The notes below the pieces were generated by a model. The model was not told the DNA's origin and searched no databases. It was given only the letters and a program-made list of their open reading frames with translations. From positions 36,752 to 100,751 of the forward strand of contig CAZVCC010000006.1 in assembly GCA_964626015.1 (NCBI GenBank): a stretch of 64,000 nt of DNA, read 5' to 3'. The position numbers were made by a program, and so were the translations under genes. How positions within the stretch are numbered: position 1 is the first letter of the stretch; every line of letters begins with the position of its first letter. Below, in pieces: positions 23,359-33,487 of this stretch. Source of the DNA: CAIKZJ01 sp964626015. GTDB lineage: Bacteria; Bacteroidota; Ignavibacteria; Tepidaquicellales; Tepidaquicellaceae.

Positions 23359-25047
23359 TTATTTTGTTATTACCAGTTTCTTAACCTCTGAAAAATCTTC
23401 AGACTTCATAGTATAATAGTAAATTCCGCTTGAAAGTGAACTGCTATTAAAAGTGACCTGATACTCCCCGGGATTAAATCTCGTATTTACTAAATCAGTA
23501 ACTTTCTGGCCAAGCACATTATAAACCTGAATATTAACAACAGCCTGTCTCTTCACAGAAAATCTAATTACTGTTTGTGCATTAAAAGGATTTGGATAAT
23601 TCTGGTAAAGCCTGAAGTCTGATGGTATCTCATTAGAAAAAGTATTAATGCTTACAGGATGCCCGCTTACTTCTTTATACCTTTGATGAAATTCCTGATA
23701 ATATTGATTCGCTATTATCGGACTGTGCAGGATTATTGTATTCTCATCATTATAAAGATTTGATTCATCGGTCCAGTCGGATGAACCCATTAATACGGAT
23801 GATGTATTGTAATTCCCAGTCGGGTCAGAGATTATGTACTTGTGAAAAAGTCTTCCGCTGGTTGAATCGTTCCATACATCCGCCCACGTTCTCATTAAGT
23901 TGAAGTATGATACGTTCAGTTTTGACTTATCAAAAATACCCCTGATGTTTTTTGTTAATCTAAGCTGATACAAGGAATTGTAAATATCCTGCGAATTGAA
24001 ATCATAAGTCCCAAATGCTATGGTTGAAGATGATCTGTTAAAAAATTTCTTTATTTGAGAATTGATACTATCGGAAGGTCCAAAATATACCTCGGCATAA
24101 ACACCGTTCAAATTCACTAAATGAGGTACGTTGTCAGCTTTTCTTGACCCGAATTTAGCTAATGAAGTATCGGGATTGTTGGAATGTGAACCCCACATTT
24201 CATCCACTTCCCTCGTGTAAATATATGCTAATGTCCTGTCATTTATCTCAACCGCAGAGTTCTTATCTTCGTAAAATCCTATATCTGATATTTGCGAAGA
24301 TGAAGTCCATACAAATACATTACTTCCCGAACACGTGCTTCGTGCATCAAAAACCCAGAAGTTCGCGTTCAGGCAGTGTCCGTTGTTGTTATCATAATTT
24401 CTTTTTACAACCTTAATTCCATTAGCAAGCAGCGTATCAATCCACCTCGAATTTTGCTTCCCGTCATAAATAAATCTTATGATTACTCCATTTTGATGAG
24501 CCCTGATTAATTCCGAAGTAATTTCCGCGGCATCTTCAAAATGACTCGTTACTGCATCTATAAAATAACCTGATGATACAATTCGATTTAATAATTTAGC
24601 TCGCAAATCTGCATTACCTTCTGCAATTATACCTGAACTGACTGTAGTATCTATAGATTTATTAAAAAACACACTTATTCTGCCATCATTAACAGACTGT
24701 GTTGCAAACATTAAATTTTGAGTTGTTGTGCTTCCTGAAAAAGAAGTAGAAGAAATATTATAATTGTATATAGTATAAGGATTCAGATATGATATTACAA
24801 CAGAATGAACCGTATCCAAAACAGGATTGTACAACGAATCAGTGTATTCTATCACTTGATAATTAGAATCACTTATCATCCACCTTACCTTTGAATCGGC
24901 TGGTTCATTAGTCCTCCATGTAACTTTAACAGAAAAAGTTTCAATTTCAGAGTATTTGACATCAGTAATAATCGGATTTGAATGCAGGATGTTTTGTGTA
25001 AATAAAAATAGAATTAAAAAATTGGTCGCGTAAACTATAACTTTCAT
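23359..25047 (-). CDS. Secreted PLD-like protein with degenerate HKD motifs and T9SS sorting domain
   Basis: A 562-residue exported protein. The ATG at 25047 is chosen because it gives a signal peptide (MKVIVYATNFLILFLFTQ) and lies 4 bases after the upstream stop; the longer frame to 25143 would overlap the TamB-like gene. After a fibronectin-like domain (ETFSVKVTWRTNEPADSKVRW), two phospholipase D-like halves follow. Their HxKxxxxD sites are altered: NANFWVFD at 227-234 (His and Lys both Asn) and FHKYIISD at 401-408 (His replaced by Phe, Lys and Asp kept). Phosphodiesterase activity is therefore unlikely. The C-terminus is a typical sorting domain (NYPNPFNAQTVIRF ... LVITK). It sits between the TamB-like gene and rnr in a minus-strand operon. 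Confidence 0.85.
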   Translation of the reverse strand: MKVIVYATNFLILFLFTQNILHSNPIITDVKYSEIETFSVKVTWRTNEPADSKVRWMISDSNYQVIEYTDSLYNPVLDTVHSVVISYLNPYTIYNYNISSTSFSGSTTTQNLMFATQSVNDGRISVFFNKSIDTTVSSGIIAEGNADLRAKLLNRIVSSGYFIDAVTSHFEDAAEITSELIRAHQNGVIIRFIYDGKQNSRWIDTLLANGIKVVKRNYDNNNGHCLNANFWVFDARSTCSGSNVFVWTSSSQISDIGFYEDKNSAVEINDRTLAYIYTREVDEMWGSHSNNPDTSLAKFGSRKADNVPHLVNLNGVYAEVYFGPSDSINSQIKKFFNRSSSTIAFGTYDFNSQDIYNSLYQLRLTKNIRGIFDKSKLNVSYFNLMRTWADVWNDSTSGRLFHKYIISDPTGNYNTSSVLMGSSDWTDESNLYNDENTIILHSPIIANQYYQEFHQRYKEVSGHPVSINTFSNEIPSDFRLYQNYPNPFNAQTVIRFSVKRQAVVNIQVYNVLGQKVTDLVNTRFNPGEYQVTFNSSSLSSGIYYYTMKSEDFSEVKKLVITK

Positions 25048-25051
25048 TTCA

Positions 25052-28000
25052 TTAAAATTTAATTCTGTAAAATAAAGAACCGCCCGTCCGGCTGTCATTT
25101 GAAAGTACGCTATTCTGAGAAAACGGGTCAAAATACCTTTCAAGTTGTATTATTAAATTCTGAGATATATTATTAATCCCCAGTATATTATTTAGCGGAT
25201 ATTCAATAAGAAAATTTGTATTCGATAAATCCCTGAGTATCTGTCCGCCTAATATTATAGTCGCCCCTCCAAATTGTGCTGTAAATCTTATATCTGTATT
25301 CTCGGCAAATGTCCCTTTCTTTGCGTCATTATACGTAATATCCGTCTTCACAATGAATGGAAGATATGTGTTAATAATATCCGATACATAGTTTGAAGCA
25401 AAACTTGTTCCCACATTCGCTCCAACACTTGAAAACATTGATAACCGCTGATCAGCATTCAGCTCATCTTTGAATCTTCCAAAGACAATAAAGCTTATGG
25501 CATCGTCAGTAGGGTCACTGCCTCCGTATGTGCTACCATTTGATAATACCTCCCATTTTAATTTGGGGCTCATAGCGTTTCCATTAACATCAAGTTTTAT
25601 TTCAACTTCCCTTGATGTATTATTATTGTTTGGATCAGTTGTCTTCGTGGCATAAAGTCCCTTTATGTATAACTCGGGATTAACAACATCACCCGTAAAA
25701 AGCACATACCCTTCAGCCAAAAAACTCTTATAAAATTTATAGAATGAATTTTCACCGATATTAACCCGTCCTCTTGTTGAGAATGAAGGAGTTTCAAGGT
25801 TATCAAAAGTTATATTTGCAGACACGTTTCCCGTAAATTCCTGGCCTGATTTTTCTTCAATAAGAAGCCTGCAGTATATATCTTTTAGCGTATTTAATTT
25901 GATAAAGTATTTAAAATTACTGGCTTGATTTTTCTTTTCTAATGTGTCGTTAATTAACTTAAAATAAGAATCAAATGGATCAAGTTTTGATTTCTCAAAC
26001 ATCGAAAGACTGTCATTATACTTAGCAAGAAAAAGCGTATCGTTTTTTATTATAGAAGAATCTACTTTTACCCTGTAAATAAAGTTATCGTCATAAATAT
26101 TATATGCAACCTTATACTGAGGAATGATTGAAATTCTGCCTTCTGTTATGTCAATGTTACCTGTCATGTATAAATTATCAGCATTTCCCTTCAACACTAA
26201 ATCGTTTGATGTTTTCCCGAATAGATTCCCATATACTCCCATAATATTCTGCGTAACTGATTCATCAAGTAATTTACCTTCCCCACTTATTCGAAGTTCC
26301 ATTTCATTGAAAGACAGATTCGAAAAATCAATGTATCCTCCGAGATTCATTACTTTATTTTTCGCTGTTTTATGTTTTATCTTGAAATCAGAAAAATTTA
26401 ATCTTTGTTTCTCGGTCGAAAGGAAAGCATCAAAATCATAATTCACACCGGTCATATCAAAAATAAATGAACCGTTTTTTACACTAAGATTACCCGAAAG
26501 CTGGGGTGTTTTAACTATTCCTTTAATGTCTATTTCACCGTTCATTTTTCCCTTCAGACTCGATATCACCGGTATAAATTGTTCCAGAATCTTTATTTGA
26601 AAATCCTTACTTGCTATTTTTATATCAACAGGATTGAACAGTATACTACTTCTATCTTCTTCATTTTTACCCGCAATTAGTGGATTATCATAAGGTAAAC
26701 TACCGTCAATTAACAACGAACCTGCATTATTAGGATTGTAAAAAGCAATTTGAGGTTTCAATAAATTATTTTTGTAATCAACCAAAGCATCAACTCTTCC
26801 CAACTTTATTTTTTGCGAACTAAGAAAATCGGTATTGGATTCGAAATTAAGTTCCGGATTTTCAAAAGAACCTTTATAATCAATTTTTACCCTTCTTATG
26901 TTACCGTTTAAGAGGTCGTTTTTTTCAATATTTGGAATGAAGTGTTTTTGAAGTTTTGCAATACTTAATCGGTCTGCTGATAAAGATATATTACTGAATC
27001 CGTTTAGTGAGTATATTCCCGAAACGTTTAATCTTTGGTTCCCATCAGTAAGTTTAAAACTGGATATATCAAAATGGTTTTTTGAAATTCCTGTATCATC
27101 AATTACATATTTAGCCATAATCGGCTCCGAGTTGTAAAGCCTGTACGAATCAAACTGAACGCTCATAGTATCAAATTGCATTCCGGCTACGTTCTTTAGG
27201 AATATTCCTGCACCCTGAGTATAAAAACTTTTTGATGAGTCAATTTTCACATAAGCAGACAAAGTTGGTAAATATGATGATGTATTTAAATCTACTCCTA
27301 TCGTATCAAAATTAATATTACCCGTAGATAAATCGGATGCCCGTAGGTTTACATCAGCAAGATAAGAAAAGGGTAATTTACTCTGATAATCATTTTTAAG
27401 AAAAACTCTAACTACGCTTTTTTTAAATAATAGTGTGGTATCACCGTACTTAAAATCTTCAAACCGTCCAGCAACAGAAAACACCATCGTATTATCATCA
27501 TTAAGCAACCTTCCTCTTATATCACACTTAAAAACAAGACTACTGTCTTGTAAGATTAAGTTTAGCGGAAGTAAACTTTTTATTTTTATATAATATCTTA
27601 AGTCGGTTGAAAAAGAATTATGAACATAAGACCTGATTCTGAAGTCAGATACCTCCGGATTGGAGTAAAATCCGAGTGTATCCATATTTAGATTATTGGA
27701 AATCTGTTCTGATAACTGATCAATATTGTTTGTAACTATCCCAGGTAAATCCATGAATCTAAATTTACCCGATGCTGTCAAATCAAGCAGATTTGATTCA
27801 ACTTTTACAATCCTTGCTGTATCTGTTTGTGAGAATTCTATTGATAATGGACTTGCGGGCAGCATATAATTTGATAACATAGATTGATCCATCTGCATAT
27901 TCAGTTTTCCAGTCAGATTGTCAATATCTGTTCCACTGCCCTGAACATCGAATGAAAAATTTAAATTACTTTTATTATCAGATCCCTTAACAAATGTTGA

Positions 28001-29692
28001 AACATCAAAATTATTCACTTGACCTTTAAGGTTATATGCAAGATTATCAATATCTCTAACTATTATATTGCCGTCAATTTTTGCATAACCGGAATTAGAA
28101 TTGTAATCTACATTCAGGTCTATATTACCTGAATTTGCATTTATCGTACCGCTTGAAGATTCAATCCTTTGATCAAACAAAACCGTATTCTTAATGTTAT
28201 AAGATATTTTGCTTACCATAGTTTTGTAATCGACTCCCCTGCCCGATACAATAAAATCACCCGTTATATTACTTCTCAAACTTTCATCTTTGGTAATTTT
28301 CCCGATATCAATATTATTTGTTGTAGCTTTAGCATCATAAACAAGCTCATTCTGAGTAATATCGAGAAATCCTTTGACCTCTGCATCGCCTGCTGTCGAA
28401 CTCACAATAGCCTCAGCATTAAACTTTAATGGTTCACCTGTAAACTTAAAACTTGCTCTCACGGTTCCCAGATGACTGTAATCTGGTATCGGCAAGCCCG
28501 GAGTTATTTCCTCTTCATCCTGCGGGTTCAGAATAGCATTCCTGCAGTCAACATCAAAATATAGTCTTGACGGTTCATGCAGATTCTTAACCCTTCCGTT
28601 AATATCTAAAGTTGTACCGTAGGGCAGAGTAACCAATAATTCATCCATCTTAAAATCTGCATAGTTGCCGTCTGCCTTCAGGTTAAGGAACACTGCTCCA
28701 TTCATAAAATTTATATCGGGAAGAAAATAAGTGAGATCATCAAAATCAAATTTATCCGTAATGATATCAACCACAAAATTTTTCTTTTGAAATTCAAAGT
28801 AGTCCACTTTATTCTTGAGCGGATTAAGATTTTCAATGGAAGCAACTTTAATTTTTATGTTGGATTTATCTGTAACCAAGCTAAGGTTTTCAACTTTTGC
28901 AAGGTCATCTTTGTCCAAAGAAGCATTAAATGATAATCCGGTAACGTTAAAATTAGAATTTGTTTTAAAAGAAATGTTTTCAACATTAATTTTCTTATCA
29001 TCGGGAAGGTATTGTGCATTTAGTTTCACGTTCAAAGATGAAACATCAAGGCTGTCTGACGTCAGTGCATTTGTTTTTTTCATCACTGCATCTCTTATCG
29101 GTATGTTTAAATCCTTTGCATCCAAAGACCTTAAAGATCCGTTCTTAATTTCAAAATTATCAGCATATATTTTCCAGTCAAACTCGCTCTTTGTTGTATC
29201 TTCATCTTTCTTATCCGATTCGAGTAGATATCCAATGTTCCAGATAAGGCTGTCATTCTTATCAAGAATCCTTGTGAAATTAATCTCGGGTTTTTCAAGA
29301 ACGATTGATTTGATTTTGACCTCTTTATTCGCAAGTCCTGATAAACTGAATTCAATATCGAGTAAATCGAGATTAAACATCGTATCTTTCCTGACAGTAA
29401 GGGAAATGTTATAAAGCTTGATATCCTTTAATATCGATCCTTCAATTCTTTCTATACTTAATCTTGATTCCTTTTCTGAAAGTATTTTGTTTATCTCATC
29501 GACACCATATTGAAGCAGCCAATTTTTGAAGAATGATGTTTGAACAAGAATAATTAAGGCAATAAAAAGCAGGAACAGAATCAGGAACAACTTGCGAAAC
29601 AGCTTTCTTTTTTTCTTGGGCTTCGTCACCGTTTCCTGATTACTTTTAATTTGTTTAACAGTCCCGACAATATTTTTATTATCTGAAGACAA
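25052..29692 (-). CDS. tamB: TamB-like translocation/assembly protein (DUF490)
   Basis: A 1546-residue protein with one N-terminal membrane anchor (LFLILFLLFIALIILVQTSF), followed by a very long beta-rich region of the AsmA/TamB type. The C-terminal DUF490 domain is recognisable by GRVNIGENSFYKFYKSFLAEG, GDVVNPELYIKGLY and the final LGGQILRDLSNTNFLIEYPL. TamB-like proteins bridge inner and outer membrane and are implicated in outer-membrane protein insertion or lipid transport. No TamA/BamA partner is in the window. It is 6 bases after rfaE2, whose product makes LPS heptose precursor, and directly before the PLD-like T9SS protein. This forms an envelope-biogenesis run. The assignment is firm at family level; the cargo is unknown. 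Confidence 0.9.
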   Translation of the reverse strand: MSSDNKNIVGTVKQIKSNQETVTKPKKKRKLFRKLFLILFLLFIALIILVQTSFFKNWLLQYGVDEINKILSEKESRLSIERIEGSILKDIKLYNISLTVRKDTMFNLDLLDIEFSLSGLANKEVKIKSIVLEKPEINFTRILDKNDSLIWNIGYLLESDKKDEDTTKSEFDWKIYADNFEIKNGSLRSLDAKDLNIPIRDAVMKKTNALTSDSLDVSSLNVKLNAQYLPDDKKINVENISFKTNSNFNVTGLSFNASLDKDDLAKVENLSLVTDKSNIKIKVASIENLNPLKNKVDYFEFQKKNFVVDIITDKFDFDDLTYFLPDINFMNGAVFLNLKADGNYADFKMDELLVTLPYGTTLDINGRVKNLHEPSRLYFDVDCRNAILNPQDEEEITPGLPIPDYSHLGTVRASFKFTGEPLKFNAEAIVSSTAGDAEVKGFLDITQNELVYDAKATTNNIDIGKITKDESLRSNITGDFIVSGRGVDYKTMVSKISYNIKNTVLFDQRIESSSGTINANSGNIDLNVDYNSNSGYAKIDGNIIVRDIDNLAYNLKGQVNNFDVSTFVKGSDNKSNLNFSFDVQGSGTDIDNLTGKLNMQMDQSMLSNYMLPASPLSIEFSQTDTARIVKVESNLLDLTASGKFRFMDLPGIVTNNIDQLSEQISNNLNMDTLGFYSNPEVSDFRIRSYVHNSFSTDLRYYIKIKSLLPLNLILQDSSLVFKCDIRGRLLNDDNTMVFSVAGRFEDFKYGDTTLLFKKSVVRVFLKNDYQSKLPFSYLADVNLRASDLSTGNINFDTIGVDLNTSSYLPTLSAYVKIDSSKSFYTQGAGIFLKNVAGMQFDTMSVQFDSYRLYNSEPIMAKYVIDDTGISKNHFDISSFKLTDGNQRLNVSGIYSLNGFSNISLSADRLSIAKLQKHFIPNIEKNDLLNGNIRRVKIDYKGSFENPELNFESNTDFLSSQKIKLGRVDALVDYKNNLLKPQIAFYNPNNAGSLLIDGSLPYDNPLIAGKNEEDRSSILFNPVDIKIASKDFQIKILEQFIPVISSLKGKMNGEIDIKGIVKTPQLSGNLSVKNGSFIFDMTGVNYDFDAFLSTEKQRLNFSDFKIKHKTAKNKVMNLGGYIDFSNLSFNEMELRISGEGKLLDESVTQNIMGVYGNLFGKTSNDLVLKGNADNLYMTGNIDITEGRISIIPQYKVAYNIYDDNFIYRVKVDSSIIKNDTLFLAKYNDSLSMFEKSKLDPFDSYFKLINDTLEKKNQASNFKYFIKLNTLKDIYCRLLIEEKSGQEFTGNVSANITFDNLETPSFSTRGRVNIGENSFYKFYKSFLAEGYVLFTGDVVNPELYIKGLYATKTTDPNNNNTSREVEIKLDVNGNAMSPKLKWEVLSNGSTYGGSDPTDDAISFIVFGRFKDELNADQRLSMFSSVGANVGTSFASNYVSDIINTYLPFIVKTDITYNDAKKGTFAENTDIRFTAQFGGATIILGGQILRDLSNTNFLIEYPLNNILGINNISQNLIIQLERYFDPFSQNSVLSNDSRTGGSLFYRIKF

Positions 29693-29698
29693 TCTTAC

Positions 29699-30151
29699 TC
29701 AATCTTTCTTTATCTTATCAATAATATTTGATGTTGAATAGGAATCAATATATTTCAAACTGTAAACCTTTCCACCGTAATTTTTAACTACATCTGAACC
29801 GACAATTTTATCTTCTTTCCAGTCACCTCCTTTAACAAGAATATCCGGCCTTACTGCTTTAATCAGACTATAAGGTGTATCTTCATTGAATACTATTACA
29901 GCATCCACACATTTCAGATTACTCAGTACAAATGCTCTGTCAGCTTCAATATTAATCGGTCTACCCTCACCTTTAATCTTTCTTACAGATTCATCTGAAT
30001 TCAAACCAACTAACAGATATTTTCCGAGTGATTTTGCCTGATTTAAGTATTCAACATGTCCCCTGTGGATAATATCAAAACAACCATTTGTAAACACTAA
30101 ATCATTTATACTATCTCTTATTGCTAAATAATCTTTTAATGTAAAAATCAT
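29699..30151 (-). CDS. rfaE2: D-glycero-beta-D-manno-heptose 1-phosphate adenylyltransferase
   Basis: RfaE2 transfers AMP to heptose 1-phosphate, giving ADP-heptose for the LPS inner core. The 150-residue nucleotidyltransferase has FTNGCFDIIHRGHVEYL with the HxGH site, GLNSDESVRKIKGEGRP, and the closing YSTSNIIDKI. It is the separate-gene version of the C-terminal half of HldE. It starts 1 base after the stop of rfaE1, so the two are almost certainly translated together. The TamB-like gene follows 6 bases downstream. Confidence 0.95.
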   Translation of the reverse strand: MIFTLKDYLAIRDSINDLVFTNGCFDIIHRGHVEYLNQAKSLGKYLLVGLNSDESVRKIKGEGRPINIEADRAFVLSNLKCVDAVIVFNEDTPYSLIKAVRPDILVKGGDWKEDKIVGSDVVKNYGGKVYSLKYIDSYSTSNIIDKIKKD

Positions 30152-30152
30152 A

Positions 30153-31151
30153 TTAATTTTTAAATTCGGATATTAATTGGTTAAGCAGGTTTTCTTTTTG
30201 AATAGGGACAATACCTACTTCCTCAACAACTATGCCCGCTGCAATATTTGAAATATACACAGATTCATGTACTTCTGCTCCACCTGCAAGACAAAAAGCA
30301 ATGGTCGAAATTACAGTGTCTCCCGCTCCGGAAACATCAGCAACTTTTCTGGCTCTTGTTTTTATCGAATCTATTATTACTTTTCCTTTTTTCTTCTGGT
30401 AAATTCGCATTCCATTTTCACCAAGAGTTAAAACCACATTCTCACAATTTAATCTGTCAAGAAGAGAAATAACCATATCGTCAAGATCCTCCGGCGACTT
30501 TGATTTTCTTCCGAAAGCATCTTCAATCTCTTTTCTATTAGGTTTAAAAATAAAAGATTTTTCAAACTCAAAAAAGTTTTCAAACTTAGGGTCGACAAGA
30601 ACTCTCTTTCCCTTGATGTTTGCTGTCTCTATAATTCTCTTTATAAGATGTTTTGTAAGAACACCTTTATTGTAATCCTGAAGAATTATAAGGTCTATTT
30701 CTTCTATGACTGAGTTCATTTTATCTATTATTCTTGTCTCAGTTTTTTTATCAATATCATCCTTTGATTCGCTATCAATTCTTATTAAATGATGTGAATC
30801 GGATATAACTCTTGTTTTACATGTTGTGGGTCTTTTACTATCTATAATAAGACCATCAGTAGTTTGACCTGACTCCGACATAGTGCTTTTAAGCAGATCA
30901 CCCATTTCATCATCACCGATAACACCAATAAGATAAGGATTTGCTCCGAGAGTTTTTACGTTTAAACAAACGTTAGATGAACCTCCAAGTTTATTTTCTA
31001 CCTTTTTAAGGTCAAAAACCTGTACAGGAGCTTCTGGCGAAATCCTGTTTACATCTCCGAACATGTATCTGTCGAGCATAACATCTCCGATAATGCAAAT
31101 CTTACTACCCTCGGCATTTTTGAATAGGTTCTTAATATATTTTGTATTCAT
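30153..31151 (-). CDS. rfaE1: D-glycero-beta-D-manno-heptose-7-phosphate kinase
   Basis: RfaE1 phosphorylates heptose 7-phosphate at C1 in the ADP-heptose pathway. The 332-residue protein is a PfkB/ribokinase-fold kinase: GDVMLDRYMFGDVNRISPEAPVQV near the N-terminus is specific to this group, GGSSNVCLNVKTLG follows, and the catalytic DVSGAGDTVIS motif is near residue 270. The length matches the N-terminal half of HldE. It lies 1 base upstream of rfaE2 and about 47 bases after the GT-C gene. Confidence 0.95.
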   Translation of the reverse strand: MNTKYIKNLFKNAEGSKICIIGDVMLDRYMFGDVNRISPEAPVQVFDLKKVENKLGGSSNVCLNVKTLGANPYLIGVIGDDEMGDLLKSTMSESGQTTDGLIIDSKRPTTCKTRVISDSHHLIRIDSESKDDIDKKTETRIIDKMNSVIEEIDLIILQDYNKGVLTKHLIKRIIETANIKGKRVLVDPKFENFFEFEKSFIFKPNRKEIEDAFGRKSKSPEDLDDMVISLLDRLNCENVVLTLGENGMRIYQKKKGKVIIDSIKTRARKVADVSGAGDTVISTIAFCLAGGAEVHESVYISNIAAGIVVEEVGIVPIQKENLLNQLISEFKN

Positions 31152-31198
31152 CTTTTAAAATAAGCCTAAAATAAAGGTTTTTCAATGTATATTGAAAT

Positions 31199-33472
31199 TT
31201 AGAAATAGTTGAATACAAAGTTAAGAAAGTGATCAGCCTGATGTCTCTGAGAAAAGAAAACCTGTAATCCGTTTCTTGTGATTATTCTGTAAAATGCAGC
31301 ACCGTCCGTACCGACAAGTTTATCCAGATTAGTATTAGGGAAAAATGCAATAATGTTCCCAATCAAATAATTGTTGGTAAAAGTAATTTTTTGAGTATCA
31401 GTATTCCTCTGACGGGATTTGATACTATCAGTTATAGAAGTTTTTGAAGTATCAATCAGTTTTATTTCAGGTTTAAACAGACTATCACCTTTATAAAGAA
31501 TAAGCGGTCTCTTTCTTTTTGCATCGTAGACCTTTAGCGAAAGATTATAGACACCGCTTTCAAAAGGAGATGATACAAACTTTTTTGAGTAATAAATCAG
31601 TGCAAATGGTTTTATAACGATTATATTCTTTACCTCGTTGTATGCAAGCAGGTCTTCGATGTTCCTTTCAGAGAAGATTCTTTTACTTTCTGAATATACA
31701 AGCGAGTCATTGTCTTCTCTCCTTATTTCAAGGACAGAGTTATATCTATTGAATTCAAATTCATCGTAGTCTATACTATCAAGAATACTTTTTGAGGTTG
31801 ACGCCCATTTTATTGAAACTGTCTGAGGATTAAAACCAAAATTTGTATTATCCAGAACAACTTCTTTAATTGCAATCGTTTTGTTAAAATTTAAAGTGTT
31901 TTGATACTTCTTAAGGTCGATTATTTTATCAGCTAAAACAGTAATGCTTGAGTCGTTAATATTAGATTCAAGGTTTCTTATGTAGAATATTTTGTAATCT
32001 CCAATTTCTTCGTTCTTAAAGTTAAGTTTCTTTAATTTGTCGGCATAACTGTCGCTTTTGACGATTGCAAGAGATATCTTATTTTTCTCAAGATATGATT
32101 TTATGTCGAGAATGTTAATCTCTTCATTTGACAACCTGCTCTTTTTATTCTTCTTACCTTCTTCATTTTTCAATACGGGGAAATTTCCAAAGATAAACTT
32201 GGAGGGATTGTTGGAAATTGTCTGGACTGCAAATACATCATAATACCCTTCTATCTCTTCAAAATAAACGCTTTCTTCATTCCTGATATAATTCTTTTCA
32301 ATCCGATCCCGTATTAATCTTCCGGCTTCATAAGTATCCTCTCTGAAAGGATTAGGATAGTTAAAACTCCAGACTACGTTACCAACTATTATCAAAGCGA
32401 ACAAAGTTGCTGCAATCCATTTTCTGAAGTTAAAAATCTGCCAAACTGCCAATGGAATGAAAAGTAATGCGTTTATAACAATATACCGGGATATCATATT
32501 CGTCCCGCCTGTACCAAATAAACCCTGCAGCATTAAAAGCACAAGCTGTGCAATATTAAAAAATGCAAGAATACTGAGAAGGGATACATTATCTTTCTTC
32601 TTGAGGAAGCCCCGAATACATTCGTAGGAGACTTTAATCGCAAAAAAAGACGTGATAGGTGCTATATAAAAAATAAAAATGGGATATTGTATAAATTTCT
32701 GAAGTACTTTTATACCCCCATAATCCTCGAATATTTTATTTGTTTCAGAGGCAAAATAAGTAAAGCTCCCGTAATCAATTAAGTTTTGAAATAACCACCA
32801 AACAATTGTTGAAAGTGAAAAAACAGATATAATTAAAGATATATAATTTTTCCGTTCATTTTTCTTCATCACAATTTCGACGTAGAACACATAAATCACG
32901 AAAACGATGCTGAACAACCATCCCTCATACCTAAACATATTTCCGAACATGAACATAATCGATGCAAGAATTAAATCTTTTAATCTGCCATCATTCTTTT
33001 TGTACAATATTGAGTAATAAATACCTGCAATTATAAAGAAAAAATGGATTGACTCCGGCAATCCCGAAAGGCTTAACCATACCTGAAAGGGAAAAAATGC
33101 AAAAATAAGAGTTGATAAAATTGCCGTTTTTTTATCGAATACAAACAAAGATATTTTATAAAAATAATATACTGTGGCAGTTGAGAAAATTACATTTGTC
33201 AATGTAGCAGCAAGAAACAAGTCTTTCACAAAAAGCATTATACTTCCAGTCACCCAAAAATGAGGAGTCAGCCAAACACCTGAGTTAATCACCGGATTTT
33301 CAAGCCATTCAAAGGACTTTACAGTCCGGCAGTAATCATCGGAGGATAACCATTTATAACCGGAATTTACTACCAATATCTGAAATGCAAGTTTTATTGA
33401 AATTAAAATTGCCAGAATAAGATATTCTCTTTCAATAATAATACGGTATATATTCCTGATAGCCTTATTCAA
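31199..33472 (-). CDS. GT-C-type membrane glycosyltransferase-like protein
   Basis: A 757-residue protein. Residues 1-400 hold about ten or eleven membrane helices. The first extracytoplasmic loop has SSDDYCRTVKSFEW, an acidic pair resembling the catalytic motif of GT-C/PMT-like glycosyltransferases that use polyprenyl-phosphate sugars. LPESIHFFFIIAGIYY and FRYEGWLFS fit as well. The remaining 350 residues are soluble, beta-rich and of no recognised family. Because rfaE1 and rfaE2 follow on the same strand, a role in glycosylating LPS or another envelope polymer is plausible, but this is inference. Alternatives are a protein O-glycosyltransferase or an inactive relative. Confidence 0.7.
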   Translation of the reverse strand: MNKAIRNIYRIIIEREYLILAILISIKLAFQILVVNSGYKWLSSDDYCRTVKSFEWLENPVINSGVWLTPHFWVTGSIMLFVKDLFLAATLTNVIFSTATVYYFYKISLFVFDKKTAILSTLIFAFFPFQVWLSLSGLPESIHFFFIIAGIYYSILYKKNDGRLKDLILASIMFMFGNMFRYEGWLFSIVFVIYVFYVEIVMKKNERKNYISLIISVFSLSTIVWWLFQNLIDYGSFTYFASETNKIFEDYGGIKVLQKFIQYPIFIFYIAPITSFFAIKVSYECIRGFLKKKDNVSLLSILAFFNIAQLVLLMLQGLFGTGGTNMISRYIVINALLFIPLAVWQIFNFRKWIAATLFALIIVGNVVWSFNYPNPFREDTYEAGRLIRDRIEKNYIRNEESVYFEEIEGYYDVFAVQTISNNPSKFIFGNFPVLKNEEGKKNKKSRLSNEEINILDIKSYLEKNKISLAIVKSDSYADKLKKLNFKNEEIGDYKIFYIRNLESNINDSSITVLADKIIDLKKYQNTLNFNKTIAIKEVVLDNTNFGFNPQTVSIKWASTSKSILDSIDYDEFEFNRYNSVLEIRREDNDSLVYSESKRIFSERNIEDLLAYNEVKNIIVIKPFALIYYSKKFVSSPFESGVYNLSLKVYDAKRKRPLILYKGDSLFKPEIKLIDTSKTSITDSIKSRQRNTDTQKITFTNNYLIGNIIAFFPNTNLDKLVGTDGAAFYRIITRNGLQVFFSQRHQADHFLNFVFNYF

Positions 33473-33487
33473 TTGAATCTGCCTTAG

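Noticed and set aside
28815..29414. 199-residue plus-strand frame
   Set aside because: It lies fully antisense inside the TamB-like gene, has no recognisable domain and is Ser/Leu/Phe-rich as expected for a shadow frame.
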